Shown here: positions 8,276 through 16,887 of the stretch, in pieces | Layout of the letters: each line of letters opens with the position of its first letter | How positions within the stretch are numbered: position 1 is the stretch's first letter | Origin: Streptomyces violens | GTDB lineage: Bacteria; Actinomycetota; Actinomycetes; Streptomycetales; Streptomycetaceae | Direction: 5' to 3' | Length of the DNA: 64,000 nt | Assembly (NCBI RefSeq): GCF_000717745.1 | Contig: NZ_JOBH01000026.1 | Span: 1 to 64,000, forward strand | Translations under genes and position numbers: made by a program | Notes under the pieces: generated by a model | The model's database searches: none | Told to the model about the DNA's origin: nothing | The model's input: only the letters and a program-made list of their open reading frames with translations

Positions 8276-8869
8276 GTGGCACGACGGCGGGACGGGCAGG
8301 TCGCGGCCGACCGGATCCTGGAGGAGGCGATGGAGGCCATCGCCGAGGGCGGCCTCGCGGCGCTCACCATGTCGGCGCTGGCCAAGCGGCTCGGCACGAG
8401 CGGCGGCCACATCCTGTACTACTTCGGCAGCAAGGACCGGCTGCTGCTGGAAGCACTGCGGTTCAGCGAGGCGAAGCTCGCCGAGGAACGCCGGGCGCTG
8501 CTCGCCCGCCGGCTCGGCGCCGTGCGGATGCTGGACGCCTTCGTCGGCCTGTACCTGCCGCGCGGGCCGCGCGACCCGCGCTGGATGCTGTGGATCGAGC
8601 TGTGGGCCCGTACGGTCGCCAACGAACCGCTGCGCGAGACGCAGGAGGAGCTCGACCGGGGCTGGCGCGACGATCTGGCCGCGCTGCTGGCGAAGGGGGT
8701 CGCGCAGGGCCGCTTCGCCGCCGGGGACTGCACGGGCCGCGCCTCCGAACTGCTCGCGCTGCTGGACGGGCTCAGTACGCGGGTGGTGCTGGGGCAGCAC
8801 GGCGCGGACCGGGCCACGGCCCTGGCCACGGCGAAGTCGGCCGCGGCCCGGCTGGTGGAGCGCGTCTGA
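8276..8869 (+). CDS. TetR-family regulator, BetI-like
   Basis: Regulator of 197 residues with an N-terminal helix-turn-helix (LTMSALAKRLGTSGGHILYYFGSKDRLLLEAL, about residues 28-60) and a helical effector domain resembling BetI-type members. The GTG start at 8276 is chosen because GGAGGAAGG lies about 12 bases upstream and the homologous region begins at once. It is divergent from the amidohydrolase gene. The tandem TTGAACGG repeats at 8120-8156 are its likely binding sites. The effector is probably related to the amidohydrolase substrate, which is inference. Confidence 0.85.
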   Translation: MARRRDGQVAADRILEEAMEAIAEGGLAALTMSALAKRLGTSGGHILYYFGSKDRLLLEALRFSEAKLAEERRALLARRLGAVRMLDAFVGLYLPRGPRDPRWMLWIELWARTVANEPLRETQEELDRGWRDDLAALLAKGVAQGRFAAGDCTGRASELLALLDGLSTRVVLGQHGADRATALATAKSAAARLVERV

Positions 8870-8983
8870 GCCGTCCGGAAAGCCGGCACCGCGCCCCGCC
8901 GCCCCGGTACCGCACCGCTCCGCCCGGCTCAGCTCACAGCCGAACCGCCTCCCGCCCCGCCCAACCCCTGCCACGCTCCCCCC

Positions 8984-9748
8984 ATGACCGACACCGCCGC
9001 GGTAGCCGTGCTGTCCGACATCCACGGAGTCGCCCCCGCGCTGGAAGCCGTACTCGCCGAGCCCGACGTGCGCGCGGCGCGCACCGTCGTCCTCACCGGC
9101 GACCTGCTGTCCGGGCCGCTCCCCCGCGAGACCCTCGACCTGCTGCGCGGCCTCGGCGACCGCGCCGTGTGGCTGGCCGGCAACGGCGAACGGGAACTGA
9201 TCGCGAGCCACCGCGACCACCGCGCCCCGGCCCCCGACGCGATCACGCCCTGGGCGGCCGGGCAGCTCTCCCCCGCCGACATCGAACACCTCGCCGCGCT
9301 CCCGGCGACCGTGACGCTGGACGTGCCGGGCCTCGGCCCGGTCCTCTTCTGCCACGCCACACCGCGCGACGACACGGAGGTGGTGCTCGCCGACTCCCGG
9401 CGGGAGCGCTTCGCCGAGGTACTGGCCGGGGTGGCGGACGGCGTACGGACGGTGGTCTGCGGCCACACCCACATGCCGTTCGTCCGGATCGCGCACGGGC
9501 GGCTGGTGGTCAACCCGGGGAGCGTCGGGATGCCGTACGGGCGGCCCGGCGCGCACTGGGCGCTGCTCGGGCCGGGCGACGGCGCGGTCACGCTGCGGCG
9601 CACGCCGTACGACCGGGAGGCGGCCTGCGCCCGGATCGCGGCGGAGTCCGGCTTCCCAGGAGCGGCCGAGTGGGCGGACGAGTACGTACGGCACACCCAC
9701 ACCGCCGAGGAAGCACTCGCCGCCTTCGGGCCACTGGACGGACGGTGA
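8984..9748 (+). CDS. Metallophosphoesterase, YfcE-like
   Basis: Calcineurin-like phosphoesterase of 254 residues. All metal-binding blocks are present: LSDIHG near residues 10-15, TGDLLSG near 37, GNGER near 66, CHATPRDD near 123 and CGHTHMPF near 161, ending with VNPGSVGMPYG. This pattern is that of small bacterial phosphodiesterases acting on unknown phosphodiesters. There is no signal peptide. A GC-rich hairpin follows directly and separates it from the convergent protease gene. Confidence 0.85.
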   Translation: MTDTAAVAVLSDIHGVAPALEAVLAEPDVRAARTVVLTGDLLSGPLPRETLDLLRGLGDRAVWLAGNGERELIASHRDHRAPAPDAITPWAAGQLSPADIEHLAALPATVTLDVPGLGPVLFCHATPRDDTEVVLADSRRERFAEVLAGVADGVRTVVCGHTHMPFVRIAHGRLVVNPGSVGMPYGRPGAHWALLGPGDGAVTLRRTPYDREAACARIAAESGFPGAAEWADEYVRHTHTAEEALAAFGPLDGR

Positions 9749-9754
9749 CGGCAA

Positions 9755-9789
9755 GCGGCCCGGCCCCCGGAGTACGGGAGCCGGGCCGC
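9755..9789. terminator. Bidirectional hairpin terminator
   Basis: Arms GCGGCCCGGC (9755-9764) and GCCGGGCCGC (9780-9789) pair perfectly around a 15-base loop that pairs further internally. It lies between the convergent stops at 9748 and 9817. There is no U tract, as usual in Streptomyces. Confidence 0.6.
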
Positions 9790-9816
9790 CGGGCCTCTTG
9801 GGCCGGAGTGCGGACG

Positions 9817-10884
9817 TCAGCCGATTTGTGCCCCGTAAGCCTGCAGGGCCTCGGTGACCGGCTGGAAGAAGGTCTCGCCGCCCGAGGAGCAGTCGCCGCT
9901 GCCGCCCGAGGTCAGGCCGAGGGCCTTGTCGCCGGCGAACAGCGCGCCGCCGCTGTCGCCCGGCTCGGCGCAGACATCGGTCTGGATCAGCCCGTCGACC
10001 GTGCCTTCCTGGTAGTTGACGCTGGCGTTCAGGGCCTTGACGGTGCCGTCGTGGAGCTGGGTGGTGGAGCCGCTGCGCTGGACGCTCTGGCCGACGGTGG
10101 CCTCGGCGGCGCCGCTGATGTCCTGGCTGCTGCCGTTGTAGAGGTTGACCGCGCTGGGGTGGTCGGTCTCGGCGGTGTACTTCACCAGCGCGTAGTCGTT
10201 GCCCGGGAAGCTGGATTCCGCGGTGGCGCCGATCTCGCCGCCGCCCTGGGAGTCCGACCAGCTCTGTACCGAGTTGCCGCAGTGGCCGGCGGTGAGGAAG
10301 TACGGCTGGCCGTCCTTGACGACGTTGAAGCCGAGCGAGCAGCGCGAGCCGCCGCCCCAGATCGCGTCGCCGCCGGCGACGAAGGGCTTGAACTCCCCCT
10401 TGCTGTGGGTGAGCTGCACCTTGCTGCCGAGGCTGTCGACGACCTTGGTGAGCTTCGCGAGCTTCGCGCCCTTGACCGTGCGGTCGGCGGTGACGACGAC
10501 CTTGTTGCTCTTGGGGTCGATGCCCCAGGAGGTGCCGGGGATGGTGGCCTTGGTCTTCAGGGTCTGCCGGGCGCCGTTGAGCTGGGCGAGGGTGTGCTGG
10601 ACGATTCTGGGCTCGGCGCCCTTGGCGCGTACGGCGTCGGCCGCGGCCTCGTCCACGACGTTGACGACCAGCTTCTTGGCCTTGGTGTCGTAGTACGAAC
10701 CGGCCGTGCCGTCGGTGAGCTGCGCGGCGAGCTTGCCGGCCGCGGTGGGCGTCAGCGCGAGCGGCTTCGAGGTGGGCGCGGGGCTGGCGTTGGCGCTGAG
10801 CGCGAAGCCGGCGGTGGCGGCGAGGGCGAGGGCGCCCGCTCCGGCCAGTGCGGCGCGTCGCTTGGGTATGCGTCGGTGCTTCAA
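9817..10884 (-). CDS. Secreted chymotrypsin-like serine protease, streptogrisin family
   Basis: Extracellular S1E protease of about 355 residues. The TTG at 10884 is the best start: GGGAGGT lies 6 bases upstream and it opens directly into a signal peptide (KHRRIPKRRAALAGAG, then a hydrophobic core ending ANASPAP). A prodomain of about 145 residues resembling the alpha-lytic protease pro region follows. The mature enzyme begins near [13 protein letters not shown]. The catalytic triad is visible as TAGHC, NDYAL and GDSGG, with Cys pairs as in streptogrisins. A second, SprB-like paralogue lies at 12523. An imperfect inverted repeat at 10953-10980 lies in the promoter region. It is probably secreted as a zymogen and self-processed. 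Confidence 0.85.
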   Translation of the reverse strand: MKHRRIPKRRAALAGAGALALAATAGFALSANASPAPTSKPLALTPTAAGKLAAQLTDGTAGSYYDTKAKKLVVNVVDEAAADAVRAKGAEPRIVQHTLAQLNGARQTLKTKATIPGTSWGIDPKSNKVVVTADRTVKGAKLAKLTKVVDSLGSKVQLTHSKGEFKPFVAGGDAIWGGGSRCSLGFNVVKDGQPYFLTAGHCGNSVQSWSDSQGGGEIGATAESSFPGNDYALVKYTAETDHPSAVNLYNGSSQDISGAAEATVGQSVQRSGSTTQLHDGTVKALNASVNYQEGTVDGLIQTDVCAEPGDSGGALFAGDKALGLTSGGSGDCSSGGETFFQPVTEALQAYGAQIG

Positions 10885-11230
10885 CTCAAGACCTCCCGTG
10901 GGGGGAAGGGCCCGCCGGATCGTGGGGGAAGCTGCGGGCCCTGGGGGTGAGGGTCCGCGTCCGAAGTTCCGGACACGGACGTGCACGGACCGAACGGTCG
11001 CGTCCATGCCAATGCGCGCCGTCGAGTATTCCCACCCGTCACAGGCGCGCACAAGACCGGGTTCCGGTCTTGCGTACGACGCTTCACCGTTCGTCCACGG
11101 GTTCTGCACACCGATATCCGTGCATGGCCCTCCCCTGTCCGGTATAGCGCACACACGGTGAGCAGCAGATGATCAGCGCGCGGTGACGCTGCCGCTCCCG
11201 CACTCCCCCACGCGTCACGCGGTCACCGCG
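10885..11230. other. Intergenic region upstream of the protease gene
   Basis: This stretch of about 346 bases holds the protease promoter region. It contains the inverted repeat at 10953-10980, a smaller GACCG-N2-CGGTC repeat just above it, and the slipin terminator palindrome at its upper end. I see no supportable coding sequence. Confidence 0.5.
10953..10980. promoter_or_regulatory. Inverted repeat in protease promoter region
   Basis: GTCCGCGTCCG and CGGACACGGAC pair at 10 of 11 positions around the 6-base loop AAGTTC, about 70-95 bp upstream of the protease start. It could be an operator or an mRNA hairpin. Confidence 0.4.
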
Positions 11231-11231
11231 T
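11217..11231 (-). terminator. Palindrome at slipin 3' end
   Basis: ACGCGGTCACCGCGT, a perfect 7-bp inverted repeat around one base, overlaps the last base of the slipin stop codon. It is a possible transcription end; the stem is short. Confidence 0.35.
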
Positions 11232-12289
11232 CACTTGGACGTGTCGTCCCGCGGCACCTCGTCCCGCGGCGCCCCCTCGGCCCCCGGCACCTCCACCTCC
11301 GGGATCTCGACGCCCGGGACCTCCACCCCCGGCAGCTCGATGCCGGGCAGCTCCTCCTCCGCCGCGTCCAGCGGGATCTCCTCGCGGCTCACGGCCTCCC
11401 GAGGCACATCTTCCCGGGTCATGCGCTCCTTGAGCCGCTCTTCCGGACGCGCGTCCGCGGGCTCCGGCGCCCGGTCGCCGTTCCCGCCCCGCGCCCGCTC
11501 GTACGCCTGCGTCTGCGCCTGGGCCTGGAGGCCGGAGCGCTCCAGGAAGCGGAGCAGTTCGACGGGGAAGGGCAGGACGAGGGTGGAGTTCTTCTCCGCC
11601 GCGACCGCGACGACGGTCTGCAGCAGTCGCAGTTGGAGCGCGGCGGGCTGGTCGGCCATCTGCTGGGCGGCCTCGGACAGCTTCTTGGACGCCTGCAGCT
11701 CGGCGTCGGCGTTGATCACCCGGGCGCGCCGGTCGCGGGCCGCCTCCGCCTGCCGGGCCATCGACCGTTTCATGGTCTCCGGCAGCGAGACGTCCTTGAT
11801 CTCCACCCGGTCGATCTGTACGCCCCAGCCCAGCGCCGGGCTGTCGATCATGACTTCCAGGCCCTGGTTGAGCTTCTCCCGGTTGGAGAGCAGATCGTCC
11901 AGGTCGCTCTTGCCGATGATCGAGCGCAGCGAGGTCTGGGCGACCTGGGAGACGGCGAAGCGGTAGTCCTCGACGCGGATGATCGCGTCGGCGGCGTCCA
12001 CGACCTTGAAGTAGACCACCGCGTCCACCCGGACCGTGACATTGTCGCGGGTGATGCCCTCCTGGGCCGGCACCGGCATCGTGACGATCTGCATGTTGAC
12101 CTTGCGCAGCCGGTCGACGATCGGGACGATCATGGTGAATCCCGGTTCGCGCACGGATGAGGCCAGCCGCCCGAGCCTCAGCACCACACCGCGTTCGTAC
12201 TGCTTGACCACGCGGGCCGCCGCCATGACGTACACCGCGCCCGCCGCGGCCAGCGCCACGCCGGTGGTGACCAGTTCCTCGACCATCAC
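11231..12289 (-). CDS. Slipin / SPFH (band 7) membrane scaffold protein
   Basis: Stomatin-like SPFH protein of 352 residues. One N-terminal membrane helix (about residues 4-26) is followed by the SPFH core (YERGVVLRLGRL, GFTMIVPIVDRLRKVNMQ, VTVRVDAVVYFKV) and an alanine-rich coiled coil (about residues 190-240). Slipins oligomerise on the inner membrane and often act with proteases of the NfeD/ClpP type, but no NfeD gene is adjacent. The C-terminal 90 residues are unusual: acidic, with repeated PGVEVPGVEIPEVEVPG-like units. Two starts three bases apart (12289, 12286) are possible. Confidence 0.85.
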   Translation of the reverse strand: MMVEELVTTGVALAAAGAVYVMAAARVVKQYERGVVLRLGRLASSVREPGFTMIVPIVDRLRKVNMQIVTMPVPAQEGITRDNVTVRVDAVVYFKVVDAADAIIRVEDYRFAVSQVAQTSLRSIIGKSDLDDLLSNREKLNQGLEVMIDSPALGWGVQIDRVEIKDVSLPETMKRSMARQAEAARDRRARVINADAELQASKKLSEAAQQMADQPAALQLRLLQTVVAVAAEKNSTLVLPFPVELLRFLERSGLQAQAQTQAYERARGGNGDRAPEPADARPEERLKERMTREDVPREAVSREEIPLDAAEEELPGIELPGVEVPGVEIPEVEVPGAEGAPRDEVPRDDTSK

Positions 12290-12392
12290 GGCCCCCTAGA
12301 CAAAGGTGTCCAGCCGTCCGAGTCGCACGTAGTTACACGGTATGCCCGGTTGCCGGGGCGGTCGAGTGCCAGGAGGATGCCGCACGTCAAAG

Positions 12393-12422
12393 GGCCCCCG
12401 CTCGCCGCGGCGAGCGGGGGCC
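12393..12422. terminator. Perfect 30-base palindromic terminator
   Basis: Arms GGCCCCCGCTCGCCG and CGGCGAGCGGGGGCC pair fully with no loop excess. It lies 100 bp downstream of the SprB-like gene and before the slipin gene on the same strand, so it probably ends the protease transcript. Confidence 0.7.
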
Positions 12423-12522
12423 TACTGCTGCTGGCTGCAGTCCAGGGGCGCAGTATTCCTCAGTACGTGCGGAGTGCCGAGAACACTCATCCGGCCATGG
12501 GGAAGGGCCGGGGCGTGCGTGC

Positions 12523-13422
12523 TCAGTACACGCTGACGCCGTAGGCGCTCAGCGCCTCGGTGACCGGCTGGAAGAACGTGGTGCCGCCGGAGGAGCAGTT
12601 GCCGCTGCCGCCGGAGGTCAGGCCGAGCGCCTTGGTGCCGGAGTACAGCGGGCCGCCGCTGTCGCCGGGCTCGGCGCAGACCGTGGTCTGGATCATGCCG
12701 TAGACGACGTCGCCGCCGCCGTAGTTGACGGTCGCGTTCAGGGCGGTGACGCGGCCGCTGTGGGTGCCGGTGGTGGAGCCGCGGCGGGTGACGGTCTGGC
12801 CGACGGACGGGGTGCCGGCGCTGGTGATGTCCTGGCCGCCGACGGTGCCCTCGTGCGAGACGGAGCCGGTGTACTTGATGATGCCGTAGTCGTTGGTGGG
12901 GAAGCTGGAGCCGGCGGTCGGGCCGATCAGCGCGCCGCTGCCGGTGGTCCACGACGAGCCGCCCTCGGTGCAGTGGCCTGCGGTGAGGGCGTAGTAGGTA
13001 CCGCTGCTGTTGCGGACGTTGAAGCCCAGCGAGCAGCGGGAGCCGGAGGTGTAGATCGCGTCGCCGCCCGATATGTACTTCTGGAACTTGCCGGTGGTGC
13101 GCTCGAAGCTGAGGGCGCCGGCGTTGACGCCCGCCGCCTTCTTGATCTTCGCTATCTCGGCCTGGGAGACGGTCTTGTCGACCGTGACGACGACCTTGTT
13201 CGTCGCCTTGTCGACCCGCCACGCGGTACCGGCGACATCCGCCGCGCGGACCGAGTCGTCGGCCGCGGAGAGCTGCGTGGCACTGAACGTGGTGGCCGGT
13301 CGTACATCGGCGCTGGCACTGGGTATGGCCACGGCGCCTGCGACGAGAAGGCCGGACGCCACGGCGATCAGCCGGGTGCGTCTGGTGACGCCGCTGCGGG
13401 GGGTGGTGCGCTCGTTCCTCAC
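12523..13422 (-). CDS. sprB: Streptogrisin B-like secreted serine protease
   Basis: Secreted S1E endopeptidase of 299 residues, the same length as S. griseus SprB as I recall it, and closely similar to it along the sequence. The GTG at 13422 is chosen because GGAGGAAGAA precedes it and [17 protein letters not shown] is a normal signal n-region. The signal core ends [12 protein letters not shown] prodomain runs to about residue 115, with mature start near [20 protein letters not shown]. Catalytic residues lie in TAGHC, NDYGI and GDSGGPL. The C-terminus [12 protein letters not shown] is characteristic of SprB. It has its own promoter region above and a strong palindromic terminator below. Confidence 0.9.
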   Translation of the reverse strand: MRNERTTPRSGVTRRTRLIAVASGLLVAGAVAIPSASADVRPATTFSATQLSAADDSVRAADVAGTAWRVDKATNKVVVTVDKTVSQAEIAKIKKAAGVNAGALSFERTTGKFQKYISGGDAIYTSGSRCSLGFNVRNSSGTYYALTAGHCTEGGSSWTTGSGALIGPTAGSSFPTNDYGIIKYTGSVSHEGTVGGQDITSAGTPSVGQTVTRRGSTTGTHSGRVTALNATVNYGGGDVVYGMIQTTVCAEPGDSGGPLYSGTKALGLTSGGSGNCSSGGTTFFQPVTEALSAYGVSVY

Positions 13423-13698
13423 TTCTTCCTCCGAGGGGAATCGGGGGTCGCCGGTGGGCGGCCCGTGAGGCGCAGCCAGGCAGCACGGGTTCCGTTTTCC
13501 GCGTGCCCCTGACAAGCGCTGAGACGGGAGTCTGGAGTGTCCGGGCCCGGTGCGCAAGAGGCCGTTTCCGGCCCGGGGCATGGCGGATGGCCCCGGCAGC
13601 ATCGGTAACTGCTGCCGGGGCCGTCGTTTTGACCCCCTCGGTCGGATCTTCGACGTGCGGCCCGCCGAACCGGTTCCTGCGCGGCGGGTCCGCGCGCC
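13423..13698. other. Intergenic region between sprB-like gene and DUF1684 operon
   Basis: It contains the promoter region of the SprB-like protease and the operon terminator at 13589-13622. No coding sequence is supportable. Confidence 0.5.
13589..13622. terminator. Terminator of the importer/monooxygenase operon
   Basis: Arms GGCCCCGGCAGCA and TGCTGCCGGGGCC (13 bp, perfect) with an 8-base loop. It lies 77 bp past the end of the last gene of the 22.2-13.7 kb minus-strand operon. Confidence 0.75.
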
Positions 13699-14490
13699 TC
13701 ATCCGCCGCTGAGCTGCCGTTCTCCGGCGCGCAGCGCGAACGGGAGGGTGTTGCCCGGCGGCGGGAACGGGCAGATGAAGTGGTCCGCGAAGGCGCACGG
13801 CGGCAGCAGGGTGCGGTTGAGATCGACGGTGACGGTGCCGTCGGCGGCGGGCGCGGGCGGCCGCAGGAACCGGAAGCGGTAGCTCTCCGTGCCGCTGGTG
13901 GCGTCGGCGAGCACGGCCCACAGCGAGCCGTCGGCCTCCACCGCGGCCTGCAGGGTGTGCTCCTCGCCGTCGACGGTGAAGGCGAGTTCGCCGCCGAGGC
14001 CGAGGCCCCGCTCCCGGCCGTCGGCGTTCGGCACCTGGACCGTCCGCCCCTGCTCGTAGGGGCGGAACCGGCCGGTCAGCCGCCACCGCGCGTCGTACGG
14101 GAAGGCGTCGATCCCGGCGAAGGCGCGCAGCGCCTCGGAGTGCGGGTCGAAGACGCGCACGGCCCACAGGCCCTCGCGCCGCAGGACCACCAGCCGCCGG
14201 TCGCCGTGGGTGACGCGGGCCGCCTCCGGCCCGCCGTCCGCGCCGAGGCGCACCTCGCCGTCGAGCGGTACGCCGTCCACCCGCAGCCCGTCCTCGGCCC
14301 CGGCGGTCAGGAGTACCGCGTCACCGTCCTCGGCCCACCGTCCCGGTACGCCCTCGATGCGGCCGCCGGGCTGGTCGGCGAGCCAGTACGTGCCGGTCAG
14401 CGCCAGGGGGCCGGCCGGTCCGGAGACGGTCCGCTCGCGCTCGGCGTGCCAGGCCCGCCAGTCCTTCTCTGCATCCGTGCTCATGGTCAT
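13699..14490 (-). CDS. DUF1684 domain protein
   Basis: Protein of 263 residues with the DUF1684 pattern: an N-terminal EKDWRAWHAERERTVSGPAGPLALTGTYWL block and the conserved tail DLNRTLLPPCAFADHFICPFPPPGNTLPFALRAGE. The family is beta-rich and of unknown function. The conserved Asn, His, Cys and Pro cluster near the end suggests a ligand or metal site (inference). The start overlaps the stop of the monooxygenase gene as TGATG, so translation is coupled. It is the last gene of the importer/monooxygenase operon, which suggests a role late in that pathway. Confidence 0.75.
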   Translation of the reverse strand: MTMSTDAEKDWRAWHAERERTVSGPAGPLALTGTYWLADQPGGRIEGVPGRWAEDGDAVLLTAGAEDGLRVDGVPLDGEVRLGADGGPEAARVTHGDRRLVVLRREGLWAVRVFDPHSEALRAFAGIDAFPYDARWRLTGRFRPYEQGRTVQVPNADGRERGLGLGGELAFTVDGEEHTLQAAVEADGSLWAVLADATSGTESYRFRFLRPPAPAADGTVTVDLNRTLLPPCAFADHFICPFPPPGNTLPFALRAGERQLSGG

Positions 14491-15803
14491 CAACCCTTCC
14501 ATACCGGGCGCGCCGCGGGCTGCTCCAGTCCCAGGTGCGAGCGGAGCGTGCCGCCCTCGTACTCCGTACGGAACGCGCCGCGCTCCTGCAGCAGCGGTAC
14601 GACCCGGTCCACGAACTCGTCCAGGCCGCCGGGGGTGAGATGCGGTACGAGGATGAAGCCGTCGGCCGCGCCGGCGGTGACGAAGGCGTCCATCTCGGCC
14701 GCGACGGTCTCCGGGGTGCCGATGAAGGACTGCCGGCCGGTCGCCTCGATGACGGTCTCGCGGAGGGACAGCCCCTTGGTCTCGGAGAGCGCCCGCCAGC
14801 GGCCGGCGATCTCCTGGGGGTCTCCGAGCCGGGTCCGCCCCTGGGTGAGCTTCGGTTCGGGCTCGGGGTCGAAGTCGGGGAGCGGGCCGTCGGGGTCGAG
14901 GTGGGAGAGGTCCACGCCCCAGATCTGTTCCGCGGTGAGCAGCGCGTTCTGCGGGGAGACCTGCTGGCGGCGGATGTGGTGGGCCTTCTCCTGGGCCTCG
15001 GCCGCGGTGTCGCCGAGCACGAAGGTGACGCCCGGCATGATCTTCAGCGAGTCGTGCGTCCGGCCGTGCGCGGCCAGCCGCCCCTTCACGTCGGCGGAGA
15101 AGGCGCGGCCCGCCTCCAGGGTGCCGTGCCGGGTGAAGATCACGTCGGCGGCGGAGGCGGCGAAGTCGCGGCCCGCCGGGGAGTCCCCGGCCTGGATGAC
15201 GACGGGGTGCCCCTGCGGGCTGCGCGGCACGGTGAATTCGCCATGGATGTCGAAGTGCTGCCCGCTGTGCGCGAAGGGGCGGGGCGTCCCGTCCTCGGAC
15301 CAGGAGTCCCACAACTCGCGTGCGGTGGCGACGAATTCGGCGGCCCGGGTGTAGCGGTCCGCGTGGTCCAGATAGCCGCCCCGCCGGAAATTCTCACCCG
15401 TGAACGCGTCGGAGGACGTGACCACGTTCCAGGCGGCCCGGCCGTCGCTGAGGTGGTCCAGCGTGGCCAGCCGCCGGGCGAGTTCGTACGGCTCGTTGAA
15501 GGTCGCGTTGACGGTGGCGGCGAGGCCCAGCCGTTCGGTGACCGCGGCCAGCGCGTTCAGTACGGTGAGCGACTCGGGCCTGCCCACCACGTCCAGGTCG
15601 TGGATGCGGCCCTTGTGCTCGCGCAGCCGCAGCCCCTCGGCGAGGAAGAAGAAGTCGAACAGGCCGCGTTCGGCGGTGCGGGCCAGGTGCACGAAGGAAT
15701 CGAAGTCGATCTGGGACTGGGACCTGGGGTCCTGCCATACCGTTGTGTTGTTCACACCCGGGAAGTGGGCGGCCAGGTGCAGCTGTTTGCGCGCGGTGGT
15801 CAT
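14490..15803 (-). CDS. LLM flavin-dependent monooxygenase, NtaA/SnaA/DszA type
   Basis: Bacterial luciferase-like FMN-dependent monooxygenase of 437 residues, the usual length of the NtaA/SnaA/DszA/YxeK subgroup. The N-terminal block HLAAHFPGVNNTTVWQDPRSQSQIDFDSFVHLARTAERG matches this subgroup, as do FFFLAEGLRLREHKGR, NVVTSSDAFTGENFRRGG and PVVIQAGDSPAGRDFAA. These enzymes use FMNH2 and O2 to cleave C-S or C-N bonds (sulfones, nitrilotriacetate, N-acetyl-S-alkylcysteines). They need a flavin reductase, which may be supplied elsewhere. The start overlaps the upstream stop (TGATG). Context with an amino-acid-type importer and a GNAT points to an amino-acid-derived thioether or amine substrate (inference). 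Confidence 0.85.
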   Translation of the reverse strand: MTTARKQLHLAAHFPGVNNTTVWQDPRSQSQIDFDSFVHLARTAERGLFDFFFLAEGLRLREHKGRIHDLDVVGRPESLTVLNALAAVTERLGLAATVNATFNEPYELARRLATLDHLSDGRAAWNVVTSSDAFTGENFRRGGYLDHADRYTRAAEFVATARELWDSWSEDGTPRPFAHSGQHFDIHGEFTVPRSPQGHPVVIQAGDSPAGRDFAASAADVIFTRHGTLEAGRAFSADVKGRLAAHGRTHDSLKIMPGVTFVLGDTAAEAQEKAHHIRRQQVSPQNALLTAEQIWGVDLSHLDPDGPLPDFDPEPEPKLTQGRTRLGDPQEIAGRWRALSETKGLSLRETVIEATGRQSFIGTPETVAAEMDAFVTAGAADGFILVPHLTPGGLDEFVDRVVPLLQERGAFRTEYEGGTLRSHLGLEQPAARPVWKG

Positions 15804-16834
15804 CAGGATGCCTCTCCGGTACGGACGGCGTAGCGGCTGGCCGGGCGCTCCAGGCCGAGGTGGTCGCGCAGGGTGGCGCCCGGGTAGGAGCGGCGCAGCA
15901 GGCCACGCCGGCGGAGTACGGGGACCGTGCCCTCGACGAGATGGGCGAGGTCGCGCTCGGGGTCGGCGGGCCGGAGGTGGAAGCCGTCCGCCGCTTCGGT
16001 GGTGTGCCAGTCGGTGAGCAGCTCGGCGAGCCCGGCCGCGTCCCCCGGCGCGGGCAGCTCGACCGGCAGCGAGGCCAGCACCCGCAGCCGGTCGGGATCC
16101 CGGTCCAACTCCTCGGCTCGGGCGCGCAGTTCGGCGCGGGCCGTCGCCGCGGTGTCGGGGTCCTCGGCGCGTACCAGCGCGATGTCGGCGCGGGCCGCCG
16201 CGGTCTCCCGGGCCGCGTCCTCGGTGGCGTCGACGACGATGACGGGCCGGCCCTGCGGGGGCCTGGGGACGATGGAGGGGCCGCGTACGGAGAAGGGCTC
16301 GCCGGTGGAGGAGGTACCGCGGAAGTCGACGTAGTGCAGCTTGCCGCGGTCGATGAACCGGCCGGTGGCGGCGTCCCGGATCTCCGCGTCGTCCTCCCAG
16401 CTGTCCCAGAGCCGCCCTGCCACGTCGGCCACGTCGGCGGCCTCCCGCCACAGCGCGTCGGCAGGCGCTGCCGGGCGGCGCCCGAAGAGCGCGGCCTCGG
16501 CCGGGGTGCGGGACACGTCGGCCTGCCAGCCGGCCCGGCCACGGCTCACCCAGTCCAGGGTCTGCACGGCGGTGGCGACATGGAACGGCTCGGTGTGGGT
16601 GGTGGTCACCGTCGGGACCAGCCCGATGTGGTCGGTGTGCGGCGCGACCCTGGCCAGTACGGCGAGGGCGTCCGGGCCCGGCCGGGCGAAGGTGTCGCCG
16701 AGCGTGACGAAGTCGAGGGCTCCGCGCTCGGCGAGCCGGGCGAGGCGTATGTAGTGCTGCGCGTCGAACGGGCCCGGCGCGTCAGGGGTGTCGAGGGCGA
16801 CGGCGAGGTGCGGCAGCCGCGGGGGTACGGACAT
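15803..16834 (-). CDS. Second LLM flavin-dependent oxidoreductase
   Basis: Luciferase-like monooxygenase of 343 residues, about 90 shorter than its neighbour and only distantly similar. It retains the barrel start (HLAVALDTPDAPGPFDAQHYIRLARLAERGALDFVTLGD), IGLVPTVTTTHTEPFHVA, VSRGRAGWQADVSRT and a matching C-terminal arm (RRSYPGATLRDHLGLERPASRYAVR) that parallels the neighbour's ending (LRSHLGLEQPAARPVWKG). The ATG at 16834 follows AAGGAG. The stop overlaps the next start as TGATG. Pairing with the NtaA-type enzyme may mean two successive oxidations or two substrate ranges. Substrate unknown. Confidence 0.8.
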   Translation of the reverse strand: MSVPPRLPHLAVALDTPDAPGPFDAQHYIRLARLAERGALDFVTLGDTFARPGPDALAVLARVAPHTDHIGLVPTVTTTHTEPFHVATAVQTLDWVSRGRAGWQADVSRTPAEAALFGRRPAAPADALWREAADVADVAGRLWDSWEDDAEIRDAATGRFIDRGKLHYVDFRGTSSTGEPFSVRGPSIVPRPPQGRPVIVVDATEDAARETAAARADIALVRAEDPDTAATARAELRARAEELDRDPDRLRVLASLPVELPAPGDAAGLAELLTDWHTTEAADGFHLRPADPERDLAHLVEGTVPVLRRRGLLRRSYPGATLRDHLGLERPASRYAVRTGEAS

Positions 16835-16887
16835 GGGGGTACTCCTTCTCTGCGTGCGCTCCGTGATCTGCGTGCTCTCCGCGCCGG

